11,816 nucleotides of DNA from an archaeon (GTDB lineage: Archaea > Thermoproteota > Bathyarchaeia > TCS64). The stretch's first letter is position 1; every line of letters starts with the position of its first letter. The stretch spans positions 1-11,816 of the forward strand of contig JAHLLU010000030.1 in NCBI GenBank assembly GCA_020444005.1, written 5' to 3'. Shown piece after piece: positions 1 through 6,260 of the stretch. A program made the translations under genes and the position numbers. The notes beneath the pieces are model-generated. The model was not told the origin of the DNA and searched no databases. It saw nothing but the letters and a program-made list of their open reading frames with translations.

Positions 1-572
1 TTATCGATTATATTTTGTGGAATTTCGAGATATTTAGCTAATTGACGAATATTATATTTGTAGAGATCAGCCAAGGGCATAAGGTCAACTCCACCGTCTC
101 CATATTTTGTGAAAAATCCTGTGAGTAATTCTGTCTTATTTGATGTGCCCATCACCATTTTATGTTCAATGTTAGCGTAATGATAAGCAATAATCATCCT
201 TAGTCGTGAACGAATATTACCTGATGATATTTTTTCCTGTGGGTCATAATTTGTGAGGTTCTGTCGCATCACATGTAACATAGGCGTGATATCGACCGTG
301 TTACATGTGAGATTTAACTGTTTACAGTGTAACATCACATCCATGATATCACGTTCAGGTGTGACATCACGCTCTGGCATTGTAATCACAGTTACCTTCT
401 CTGGTCCAAGGGCTTTCACTGTTAGATGTAGTGTGACAGCTGAATCTATTCCACCACTTGCTGAAATAATTGCTCCTTTTAGGTGGGCGTTTTCAACATT
501 ATTTTGTATGAATTCGATGATTTGAGGTTCTATTTTTAGACAGTTTATGTTTATTTCCTTGAGTGATGTCAT
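1..572 (-). CDS. nadE: NH3-dependent NAD+ synthetase, C-terminus cut off by window edge
   Basis: Makes NAD+ from deamido-NAD+ with ATP and ammonia, the last step of NAD synthesis, in the cytoplasm. My reading of the minus strand from ATG 572 gives 190 residues before the left edge. The ATP-pyrophosphatase loop S39-G-G-I-D-S44 is followed by G118-N-I-R-S-R123 and by the block G142-T-S-N-K-T-E148 ... F154-T-K-Y-G-D159, ending in P166-L-A-D-L-Y171. These are the diagnostic motifs of ammonia-using NadE. The family is usually about 250-280 aa, so the last quarter lies outside the window. There is no glutaminase domain at the N-terminus. An in-frame stop at 581-579 leaves ATG 572 as the natural start; I see no Shine-Dalgarno site. 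The coding sequence is AT-rich and holds many GTGAT/ATCAC words, falling in more than one codon phase. Confidence 0.93.
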   Translation of the reverse strand, partial: MTSLKEININCLKIEPQIIEFIQNNVENAHLKGAIISASGGIDSAVTLHLTVKALGPEKVTVITMPERDVTPERDIMDVMLHCKQLNLTCNTVDITPMLHVMRQNLTNYDPQEKISSGNIRSRLRMIIAYHYANIEHKMVMGTSNKTELLTGFFTKYGDGGVDLMPLADLYKYNIRQLAKYLEIPQNIID

Positions 573-592
573 GTCGTTTTATGGTTGTGGGG

Positions 593-614
593 CTTGGAAT
601 TAAGGATTTCCAAG
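593..614. repeat. Inverted repeat in the nadE leader
   Basis: CTTGGAA (593-599) and TTCCAAG (608-614) form a perfect 7-bp inverted repeat around an 8-base spacer. It would lie around the predicted transcription start of nadE, as an operator or a 5' hairpin. Function is unproven. Confidence 0.45.
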
Positions 615-626
615 ACGATGTATTAC

Positions 627-636
627 ACATATATGT
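627..636 (-). promoter_or_regulatory. Candidate TATA box for nadE
   Basis: ACATATATGT lies about 60 bases upstream of the nadE ATG. A start of transcription about 25 bases downstream, near 605, would give a leader of roughly 33 bases. The box is self-complementary, so direction is inferred only from the gene. The region is AT-rich and chance matches are easy. Confidence 0.3.
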
Positions 637-741
637 TAATATTACTGCATTTTATCGTGTTTATTTATTTGTTTAATACATTTTGAGGGTGCGTAAGATC
701 GATCTAGAAGTATGATTTCCTGTATACAACTTTGTCAACAA

Positions 742-777
742 ACATATATTCTTCTATATGTGATATCACTGTGAGGT
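742..777 (+). promoter_or_regulatory. Candidate promoter, palindrome and ribosome binding site of the 788 gene
   Basis: A TATA-like ACATATATT (742-750) is followed by the perfect palindrome GTGATATCAC (760-769), about where transcription should begin, and by GAGGT (773-777). GAGGT is complementary to the archaeal 16S tail and sits 10 bases before the TTG at 788, which decides that start. A protein bound to the palindrome would block initiation; that is inference. The rest of 573-787 shows no gene. Confidence 0.45.
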
Positions 778-787
778 TAGTCGTAAT

Positions 788-1246
788 TTGAGTTCAGAAG
801 ATTATCAAAATGTGCTTCAAAAGACGTTTAAAGACCCAATTACTGATATTTTGCTAAATAACGCCAATATAACGCGTATACAGTTTGAAACGCTTGTTAT
901 TGATATGTTAACGGAGTTAATATCAGATAATAAGTTATCTTTAGACGAAAAAACCCTATTTAGAAGCAATAACGTTAGTAGAGGCTCTTTTAGCCGCTCT
1001 TTATCACAAGCTCGTAAGAATGTCATATCCAGTATATTTACCATCGTTTTATTGAGTTATATTGGAGTATTCGATGCGAGACCGTTTGATGAGTATTATG
1101 TTTTAGCTGAAAAACTCAAAGAGTATACAACTATACTGGAATCGACAGGTTCAGAGATAAACAAGACTGAACTAAAACGCTTTGAAACAGAATTAATAGA
1201 AGGCATCAAGAAACTGGCTACACCTACTAGTATAAAACTGATGTGA
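788..1246 (+). CDS. Conserved-looking hypothetical protein, possibly nucleic-acid binding
   Basis: I do not recognise a named family. The 152-aa product is soluble-looking and mostly helical, with no signal peptide. The segment V63-S-R-G-S-F-S-R-S-L-S-Q-A-R75 has the look of a recognition helix: a turn, then a basic amphipathic helix. It is followed by a hydrophobic stretch (I80-F95) more like a buried core helix than a membrane span. Residues 105-142 are charged and helical. TTG 788 is chosen because GAGGT lies 10 bases upstream and the first internal Met is residue 40. It runs opposite to both neighbours, nadE and hypF, and its stop TGA lies inside an 18-bp palindrome shared with the end of hypF. 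Unlike its neighbours it holds only one internal GTGAT/ATCAC word, so it may have a separate history. Related archaeal proteins probably exist, but I could not check. Confidence 0.7.
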   Translation: MSSEDYQNVLQKTFKDPITDILLNNANITRIQFETLVIDMLTELISDNKLSLDEKTLFRSNNVSRGSFSRSLSQARKNVISSIFTIVLLSYIGVFDARPFDEYYVLAEKLKEYTTILESTGSEINKTELKRFETELIEGIKKLATPTSIKLM

Positions 1247-1256
1247 TATCACATCA
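1239..1256. repeat. 18-bp perfect palindrome holding both convergent stop codons
   Basis: TGATGTGATATCACATCA is perfectly self-complementary. The TGA of the 788 gene (1244-1246) and the TGA of hypF (1256-1254) both lie within it. A second palindrome, ATCACGTGAT (1258-1267), follows directly inside the hypF coding end. It has no T-run after it and is an unconventional terminator candidate. Confidence 0.7.
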
Positions 1257-3566
1257 TATCACGTGATGTAACGCCGTCACAGCTTGACCAAGGGATGATC
1301 CACCATCTCCCGGTGGTACATATTTATTTCTTAGAACTGTATGACCTAGTTTTTCTAATTCTTTCGTTATGTAGGAGGTGATAAATTCATTGACGAATAC
1401 TCCACCCGATATTGCTATTTTGTTTATTCCGGTATCGTTTGAAACACTATCAGCTATTTTTACCATTCCTTCTGAGAGATATTTTTGACTAAATGAAGCT
1501 ATATCTTGTTTTTTATGCTTATTTACGTTATTAAGGACGTATTTTAGCATATTAGATGTATTTAAGATGTAAATACCGTTATTATAGTTTATAAGTGGAT
1601 TATATGTGATTTTATTATAATCTCCTTTTGTGGCAAACGCCTCAAGTCTCATCGCTGGTTCTCCTTCATATGAACGATAATAAGTGAGTCCAAGAAAACC
1701 AGATACAGCGTCTAATACTCTACCAAAACTAGAGGTTATTAATGTCGAATTACTGTGTGATTGCTGTAATATCACATTTAATTCCTGTTCACCGTGAGGT
1801 AACACGTGATTTATGTGATTTTTTGTGATATCACGTATCTCATCATCAGAAAATACCTTAGATAAACCAGCTATTAACATTCTATAAGGATGATAAGCAC
1901 ATAGATCACCCCCAGGCATAGGCAAATACTCCAGTTGACCGACCCTTTCATAGCCAGAATACCCGGATTTTAGCACTTCTCCACCCCAAATCTGCCCGTC
2001 TGCACCGTATCCAGCCCCGTCTAGAGCTATTCCGATGACTTCTTCGTCTTTTATCATATGTTCTGCCATGACTGATGTGATATGAGCGTGATGATGTTGT
2101 GATTTCACGAGTGGAATATCCATTTCTTGTGATATCACTTGCCCGTATTGTGATGTCATATAGTCTGGATGAAGGTCACAGCCCATCACATCCGGGTTAC
2201 GTGTGATATTTAGCAAATCACGCATAGTCTGAATAGCATCTTTCTCAAACTCTAAGCCCTCTAATGAAGTAATATCACCAAGATATTGAGTCATGAAGAC
2301 TTTACCATTGGTTGCTATGGCGGCTGCGTTTCTGAGTTCTGCTCCAAGTGAGATTGCTATACCTTTCTGAATGGGTATATTGATTGGATCAGGAACATAG
2401 CCTCTTGACCTACGTGTAAAAGCCGGTTTTCCATTAATTACTCTGATAACAGAGTCATCTGATCGATTGATTATGTCCCTGTTATGTAGTAAGAAATAGT
2501 CAGCTAATCCACCTAGTTCTTTCAATGCAGCTTCATTGGTTATAGACATGGGTAAACCACGGCGATTTCCACTGGTCATTACCAAGGCGGGTTCATCGAG
2601 GCGTTTGAAAAGCATAGTCTGGATACCAGTGTAAGGTAACATAACGCCTACAGTGTCCAATCCCGGTGCAACAAGATCTGATATGACTCTGTGTTTTTTT
2701 CTAAGCAAGACAATTGGTTTTCTCCACGATGTAAGATACTCTTTCTCTATTTGTGAAAATTCTGCATATTGTTTGATTGACTCTAGATCAGGTGACATCA
2801 AGGCATAAGGTTGATTCTTACGATCCTTTCGTCTCCTAAACTCTTCAAGAACATCGTCTCGGGTAGCAAGTGAGGCGAGATGTATGCCTCCTATGCCTTT
2901 GACTGCAATAATTGAACCTTCTAAGATGTACTTGGCTGTCTCGGTGAACACATCATCAACAGCGATTCTCTTACCCGAAGCATCATAGAGTCCCATAGTT
3001 GGTCCACATTGGCTGCATGTGATTCCTTGTGCATCAAACCGTCTGTCCATAGGATCATAGTAGTCGTGTTCACAGTCGTTACACATGGGAAAATCGTGCA
3101 TGTGAGTTCGTTCCCTGTCATATGGTAGTTGTTTTACTGATGTGAATCTTGGTCCACACCAAGCACAAGCAGTAAACGGATACTCATACCATCTTCCCTC
3201 AGTGTTCTCCATGTCCTTGAGACATTCGGGGCATATTCCAATATCTGGTGGATAGATGCCTGATGCGACTTTGCCTGTTTTCTTGCTCTTATCAATAATG
3301 AAGTTAGAATAATTTCCAGTATATTCGCGGTACTCTGTCTTGATGCCCTCGATCTCTGAGACCTCTGGAGCATTCTCCTCGACATCAATTAGAAACCGTT
3401 CAATATCCTTCTCTGAGCCCTCGACAATAATCTCGACACCTGCATCACCCAGATTAATAACATAACCCAAGAGTTTGTTCCGTACCGCCATACGATAGAT
3501 GAATGGTCTGAAACCAACGCCTTGCACTCTACCTGTGATGTTTATCTTTGCTTGTCGCTTGCTCAA
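1254..3566 (-). CDS. hypF: Carbamoyltransferase HypF, [NiFe]-hydrogenase maturation
   Basis: HypF transfers the carbamoyl group of carbamoyl phosphate, using ATP, to the C-terminal cysteine of HypE, the source of the cyanide ligands of the [NiFe] centre. The 770 residues cover the whole family architecture. An acylphosphatase domain has G12-R-V-Q-G-V-G-F-R20 and Asn38. Two zinc-finger-like units follow (C112xxC115/C134xxC137; C162xxC165/C184xxC187). A YrdC-like domain (about 205-390) has K223-G-I-G-G-I-H-L and the RRRKDRKNQPYALM block. The Kae1-like domain has H491-H-H-A-H495, L515-D-G-A-G-Y-G521, S720-G-G-V and G753-D-G-G. The start is TTG 3566: the first internal Met (26) lies beyond the acylphosphatase motif, and GTGAT at 3576-3572 can pair with the 16S tail. 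No other hyp or hydrogenase gene is in view. The 3' third is markedly more AT-rich and palindrome-dense than the 5' half. Confidence 0.97.
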   Translation of the reverse strand: MSKRQAKINITGRVQGVGFRPFIYRMAVRNKLLGYVINLGDAGVEIIVEGSEKDIERFLIDVEENAPEVSEIEGIKTEYREYTGNYSNFIIDKSKKTGKVASGIYPPDIGICPECLKDMENTEGRWYEYPFTACAWCGPRFTSVKQLPYDRERTHMHDFPMCNDCEHDYYDPMDRRFDAQGITCSQCGPTMGLYDASGKRIAVDDVFTETAKYILEGSIIAVKGIGGIHLASLATRDDVLEEFRRRKDRKNQPYALMSPDLESIKQYAEFSQIEKEYLTSWRKPIVLLRKKHRVISDLVAPGLDTVGVMLPYTGIQTMLFKRLDEPALVMTSGNRRGLPMSITNEAALKELGGLADYFLLHNRDIINRSDDSVIRVINGKPAFTRRSRGYVPDPINIPIQKGIAISLGAELRNAAAIATNGKVFMTQYLGDITSLEGLEFEKDAIQTMRDLLNITRNPDVMGCDLHPDYMTSQYGQVISQEMDIPLVKSQHHHAHITSVMAEHMIKDEEVIGIALDGAGYGADGQIWGGEVLKSGYSGYERVGQLEYLPMPGGDLCAYHPYRMLIAGLSKVFSDDEIRDITKNHINHVLPHGEQELNVILQQSHSNSTLITSSFGRVLDAVSGFLGLTYYRSYEGEPAMRLEAFATKGDYNKITYNPLINYNNGIYILNTSNMLKYVLNNVNKHKKQDIASFSQKYLSEGMVKIADSVSNDTGINKIAISGGVFVNEFITSYITKELEKLGHTVLRNKYVPPGDGGSSLGQAVTALHHVI
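1825..1834. repeat. GTGATATCAC palindrome inside hypF (copy 3)
   Basis: An exact copy of the palindrome lies within hypF, read from the second codon position over residues R578-D-I-T581. Copies at 760-769 (upstream of the 788 gene) and 1243-1252 (intergenic core) are identical. Confidence 0.85.
2129..2138. repeat. GTGATATCAC palindrome inside hypF (copy 4)
   Basis: An exact copy, here in the first codon position, encodes V477-I-S479 and the first base of Q480. The phase differs from the copy at 1825, so the repetition is in the DNA word and not in a protein motif. Confidence 0.85.
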
Positions 3567-3592
3567 GGAGTATCACGTTTTAGTTGAACTGC

Positions 3593-3602
3593 ATAATTTA
3601 AA
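3593..3602 (-). promoter_or_regulatory. Candidate TATA box for hypF
   Basis: On the minus strand TTTAAATTAT lies 27-36 bases upstream of the TTG start, giving an almost leaderless transcript if used. That would leave the GTGAT site at the very 5' end, so a promoter further upstream is also possible. Confidence 0.3.
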
Positions 3603-3624
3603 CACAACTCAAACAAGTGTCCTT

Positions 3625-3664
3625 GTAAACATGTAAACAATTCAAACAGAATGAGATTGTTTAC
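3625..3664. promoter_or_regulatory. GTTTAC repeat cluster in the hypF / 3736 divergent region
   Basis: GTAAAC at 3625-3630 is directly followed by GTAAACAA at 3633-3640. TTGTTTAC at 3657-3664 is its perfect inverted copy, 16 bases away. The same 8-mer occurs in tandem in the divergent promoter at 7270-7285, so both regions may bind one regulator. The position between two divergent promoters is right for an operator; binding is inferred. Confidence 0.45.
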
Positions 3665-3678
3665 CGGTGTAACCATCA

Positions 3679-3686
3679 TTTATACT
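3679..3686 (+). promoter_or_regulatory. Candidate TATA box for the 3736 gene set
   Basis: TTTATACT is a good match to the archaeal TATA consensus. Transcription would begin about 25 bases later, near 3708, leaving a leader of about 28 bases before TTG 3736. No Shine-Dalgarno site is visible in that leader. Confidence 0.45.
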
Positions 3687-3735
3687 AGAATGAATTGTCG
3701 CGAAATACGTAACTGTAATTAACCTGAAATCACTG

Positions 3736-4419
3736 TTGAGTACTGGATATCTGATGGAGCTAGTCTTCACAACATTCGCGCTATTCTTGGTGACAATAGT
3801 AGCCAGCTACATCTTCTACCAACGCATCAAGATGGCACAAGGCGAATACGAGGACAGCAAAGACGCAGTCAGAAACATCACATTCGGCTTCAGCAGACAG
3901 GTAAAACGAATGGAATCAGACCTCGAACGACTAGAACGAGACACATTACAAGCAAAATACATGGCAAACGAGGCACTAGCCAACAGACAGGATAACAGTG
4001 ACGCAACATTAGCCGGTCTAGAGAAGGTAAAGGAACTCTCGAACCGCGTAGATGGCATTGAGAATTCCATTGAGACCATGAAGAAAGACCTCAACAAACT
4101 TGCATCACAGCCAAGAATCATACAACAGACGCAGGTTGATGCCCCAATACCCGTACAAGGCGAGGATATACTGCAAGGACTCACAGACACAGAGCTTGAA
4201 GTACTCAAGATGATCGTAGACACAGGCGAGGGAACAGTACCAGAGATCAAAGAGATCATCGAGAAGACCCGCGAACACACCGCCAGACTCCTGAAGAAGC
4301 TTTACGATAAAGGCTTCGTTGACCGCAACACAAGCAGCATGCCCTACAGGTACAGTATCCGCAAAGAGATACGAGAACTCATCCTAGAGCAAAACGAGGC
4401 AAACACCGTCGGACTCTAA
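3736..4419 (+). CDS. Membrane-anchored coiled-coil protein with C-terminal winged helix
   Basis: The 227-aa product has one N-terminal transmembrane helix (about residues 7-28), then a long charged heptad-like region (about 35-130) typical of a coiled coil, a proline-containing linker (136-146), and a C-terminal winged helix-turn-helix (about 148-210). The last contains L149-T-D-T-E-L-E-V-L-K, T167-V-P-E-I-K-E-I-I-E, a helix H181-T-A-R-L-L-K-K-L-Y and a short wing ending P203-Y-R-Y-S-I. This resembles MarR/ArsR-like DNA-binding folds. The most likely topology is an anchor in the membrane with the DNA-binding head in the cytoplasm. TTG 3736 gives the longest reading; ATG 3754 (residue 7) would still keep the whole membrane helix. 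It heads a plus-strand set with a cupin and DP1. A regulator or a chromosome-membrane tether are both possible; I cannot name a family. Confidence 0.85.
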   Translation: MSTGYLMELVFTTFALFLVTIVASYIFYQRIKMAQGEYEDSKDAVRNITFGFSRQVKRMESDLERLERDTLQAKYMANEALANRQDNSDATLAGLEKVKELSNRVDGIENSIETMKKDLNKLASQPRIIQQTQVDAPIPVQGEDILQGLTDTELEVLKMIVDTGEGTVPEIKEIIEKTREHTARLLKKLYDKGFVDRNTSSMPYRYSIRKEIRELILEQNEANTVGL

Positions 4420-4420
4420 T

Positions 4421-4428
4421 CATAAATA
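4421..4428 (+). promoter_or_regulatory. Candidate internal promoter for a leaderless cupin transcript
   Basis: CATAAATA is centred about 26 bases before the cupin ATG, the spacing expected if the transcript begins at the start codon itself. The 31-base gap has no Shine-Dalgarno site, which agrees with a leaderless message. Read-through from the upstream gene is also possible. Confidence 0.4.
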
Positions 4429-4450
4429 GTATCATTGCTTCTATCACGGT

Positions 4451-4792
4451 ATGCAACCAACAACATGGGAGAAGGCACCACGCTTTGAACCCATCCCCGG
4501 AGTAGACATCAGAATCATAGGAAACGGTATGCACGCAACCATGTGCTACATAGTAATCGGACCCGGCGCAGTCGTAGACTGGCATGGACACCCACATGAA
4601 CAGATGGGCACCTTGATATCAGGACAAGGACGCCTCACATCAGGAGACAAAGCTGTAGAAGCAGAAGTAGGTGCAGCATGGTTTATCCCACCAAACGAGG
4701 AACACAAGTTCGAGACCATAGGCGATGAACCAGCCATCATCATAGAGACCTTCGCGCCAGCACGTACAGACTACGTAATACAAGCCAAGTAA
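4451..4792 (+). CDS. Small single-domain cupin
   Basis: A 113-aa beta-barrel protein of the cupin superfamily. Motif 1 is G39-x5-H45-x-H47-x3-Q51-x6-G58 and motif 2 is G74-x5-P80-x-N82-x2-H85. H45, H47 and H85 are the expected metal ligands. Gln51 stands where most cupins have Glu; this HxHPHEQ version is common in small single-domain cupins. Most likely it is a cytoplasmic metal-binding enzyme or small-molecule sensor; substrate cannot be deduced. The length (usual 100-120 aa) is complete. It starts with ATG, lies 31 bases after the wHTH gene and 10 bases before DP1, so at least DP1 and cupin probably share a transcript. The link to replication may be mere neighbourhood. Confidence 0.9.
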   Translation: MQPTTWEKAPRFEPIPGVDIRIIGNGMHATMCYIVIGPGAVVDWHGHPHEQMGTLISGQGRLTSGDKAVEAEVGAAWFIPPNEEHKFETIGDEPAIIIETFAPARTDYVIQAK

Positions 4793-4802
4793 AGGATCAG
4801 GT

Positions 4803-6260
4803 TTGAACGAGGAACTCCTCCCAGTACTACAAAGGGTGTTAACCGAGGGCTACCAGCTCAGCCCAGAGGTCTTCACTCTTCTTCAAAACAAGAGCGTCCC
4901 AGAGGCAGCACAGCTAGTCGATGAGGCGCTAAGGAGAGCCTCAAAAGAACAAGACCTATTCATCCTAGACGCATCATATTTTCAACCACAAAAAACCACC
5001 ACACCAAAACAAAAACCATATGCTGCCACAGTAAACGGACACCTAGAGGTACATTACCCTGATGAAACCCGTAGCATCGGCAGCGCAGACGGTTACATTG
5101 ATTACTTCAACAGCAGGCTAGTCCAACTTGAATCCATTATCAAACACAGAGTAGACCTAAGAGACGCCGTATCCCTAACCAACGCAGTAAAACTACCACT
5201 AAAAACAAAGTTCAAAACCATAGGCATGGTCACAAGCAAACGAGCAAGAAAAAACCGATTATTCCTAGAGCTAGAGGACAAAGACACCTTAGCCACAGTA
5301 ATGGTAAGCGGCGAGGAAACCGTAAAAAAAGGATTAGAGGTACTGGAAGACCAAGTCATCTGCATCGACGGCATTCGCTACAGAGACGACCTTCTAATCG
5401 CAAACGATCTCATATGGCCAGACGTACCAATGCATGAGGTAGGACGCAGCGAGGAAAACGTCTCCGCAGTATTCGTAGGCGATGTCCACATAGGCAGCAA
5501 ATACTTCAGACAGGACCTTTTCGACAAATTCATCAGGTGGATGAACCAAGACCTCGGACCAAAACCCAGCCGAGACCTTGCAGCTCAAGTCAAATACCTT
5601 GTTATCGCGGGTGATCTCGTTGACGGCATAGGAATATACGTCAACCAACTAGACGAATTAACAATACCAACACAACGAGCACAATACAGAGAAGCAGCAA
5701 AACTCCTCGAAAAACTACCACCTCACATAGAAACCATCATCATACCCGGCAACCACGACGCCGTAAGAAGAAGCCTACCACAACCAGCCATACCAGAATC
5801 ATACGCACCAGAACTATACGCAAACCCACGCATCCACATGGCGCCAAACCCCATCGCATTAAACCTAAACGGAGTCAAAGTATTCGTAGCCCACGGATCA
5901 GCCCTCACAGACATCCTAGGCTCAACCCCTGGACACGATTTCCATAACCCAGTGACAGCCGTAGAACTATTACTAAAATGTAGACACATTGCGCCCAGCT
6001 ACGGTAAATCTACACCCATAGCCCCAGAGAAAATAGACCGACTTGTAATCAAAGAGATACCTGACGTGGTACTGATGGGACACATACACATCCATGAATC
6101 CAAACGCTACAAGGGAATCACGCTAATAGCAAGCGGCAGCTTCCAAGACCAGACTCCATTCCAGAAACGAATGAAACTAGACCCCACACCCGGCGTAATC
6201 TCGGTTTTCAACCTCAAGACCCACAACGAGATACCGTTAGATCTCGAACGACTGGAGTAA
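4803..6260 (+). CDS. polB: DNA polymerase D (family D) small subunit DP1, 3'-5' exonuclease
   Basis: DP1 is the proofreading partner of the large catalytic subunit DP2 in PolD, the main replicative polymerase of many archaea. The order is: an N-terminal helical region (1-50) and linker, an OB-fold (about 132-205, with F137-K-T-I-G-M-V and L154-F-L-E-L-E), then a calcineurin-like phosphoesterase domain (about 220-460). All metal-binding motifs are intact: G226-D-V-H-I-G231, G270-D-L-V-D274, G316-N-H-D319, H364-G and G426-H-I-H429. Unlike eukaryotic B subunits it should therefore be an active Mre11-like exonuclease. The 485 aa are within the family range, a little short in the N-terminal linker. 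TTG 4803 is used; the next Met is residue 142, inside the OB-fold. DP2 is not in the window. Its last 47 bases overlap the 3' end of the DUF99 gene on the other strand. Symbol polB is the usual archaeal name and is not family-B polymerase. Confidence 0.95.
   Translation: MNEELLPVLQRVLTEGYQLSPEVFTLLQNKSVPEAAQLVDEALRRASKEQDLFILDASYFQPQKTTTPKQKPYAATVNGHLEVHYPDETRSIGSADGYIDYFNSRLVQLESIIKHRVDLRDAVSLTNAVKLPLKTKFKTIGMVTSKRARKNRLFLELEDKDTLATVMVSGEETVKKGLEVLEDQVICIDGIRYRDDLLIANDLIWPDVPMHEVGRSEENVSAVFVGDVHIGSKYFRQDLFDKFIRWMNQDLGPKPSRDLAAQVKYLVIAGDLVDGIGIYVNQLDELTIPTQRAQYREAAKLLEKLPPHIETIIIPGNHDAVRRSLPQPAIPESYAPELYANPRIHMAPNPIALNLNGVKVFVAHGSALTDILGSTPGHDFHNPVTAVELLLKCRHIAPSYGKSTPIAPEKIDRLVIKEIPDVVLMGHIHIHESKRYKGITLIASGSFQDQTPFQKRMKLDPTPGVISVFNLKTHNEIPLDLERLE

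Noticed and set aside
253..525. 90-codon open frame on the plus strand
   Set aside because: It lies entirely antisense to nadE, whose motifs are clear on the other strand.
760..1252. GTGATATCAC on both sides of the 788 gene as target-site duplication or att sites of a small mobile element
   Set aside because: The same 10-mer occurs twice more inside hypF and is palindromic, and no recombinase or transposase is present; the general iterated-word explanation is simpler.
3816..4280. 154-codon open frame on the minus strand, serine-rich
   Set aside because: Antisense shadow of the coiled-coil coding region; its serine and leucine richness comes from the complement of Glu/Asp and Lys codons.
5723..5989. 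Minus-strand frames inside DP1
   Set aside because: They oppose the phosphoesterase motifs of DP1 and show no recognisable domain.
3736..6260. A/C-rich coding strand as sign of horizontal transfer of the DP1 set
   Set aside because: The minus-strand MBL-fold gene shows a similar A/C-rich message strand, so it looks like a general codon preference.
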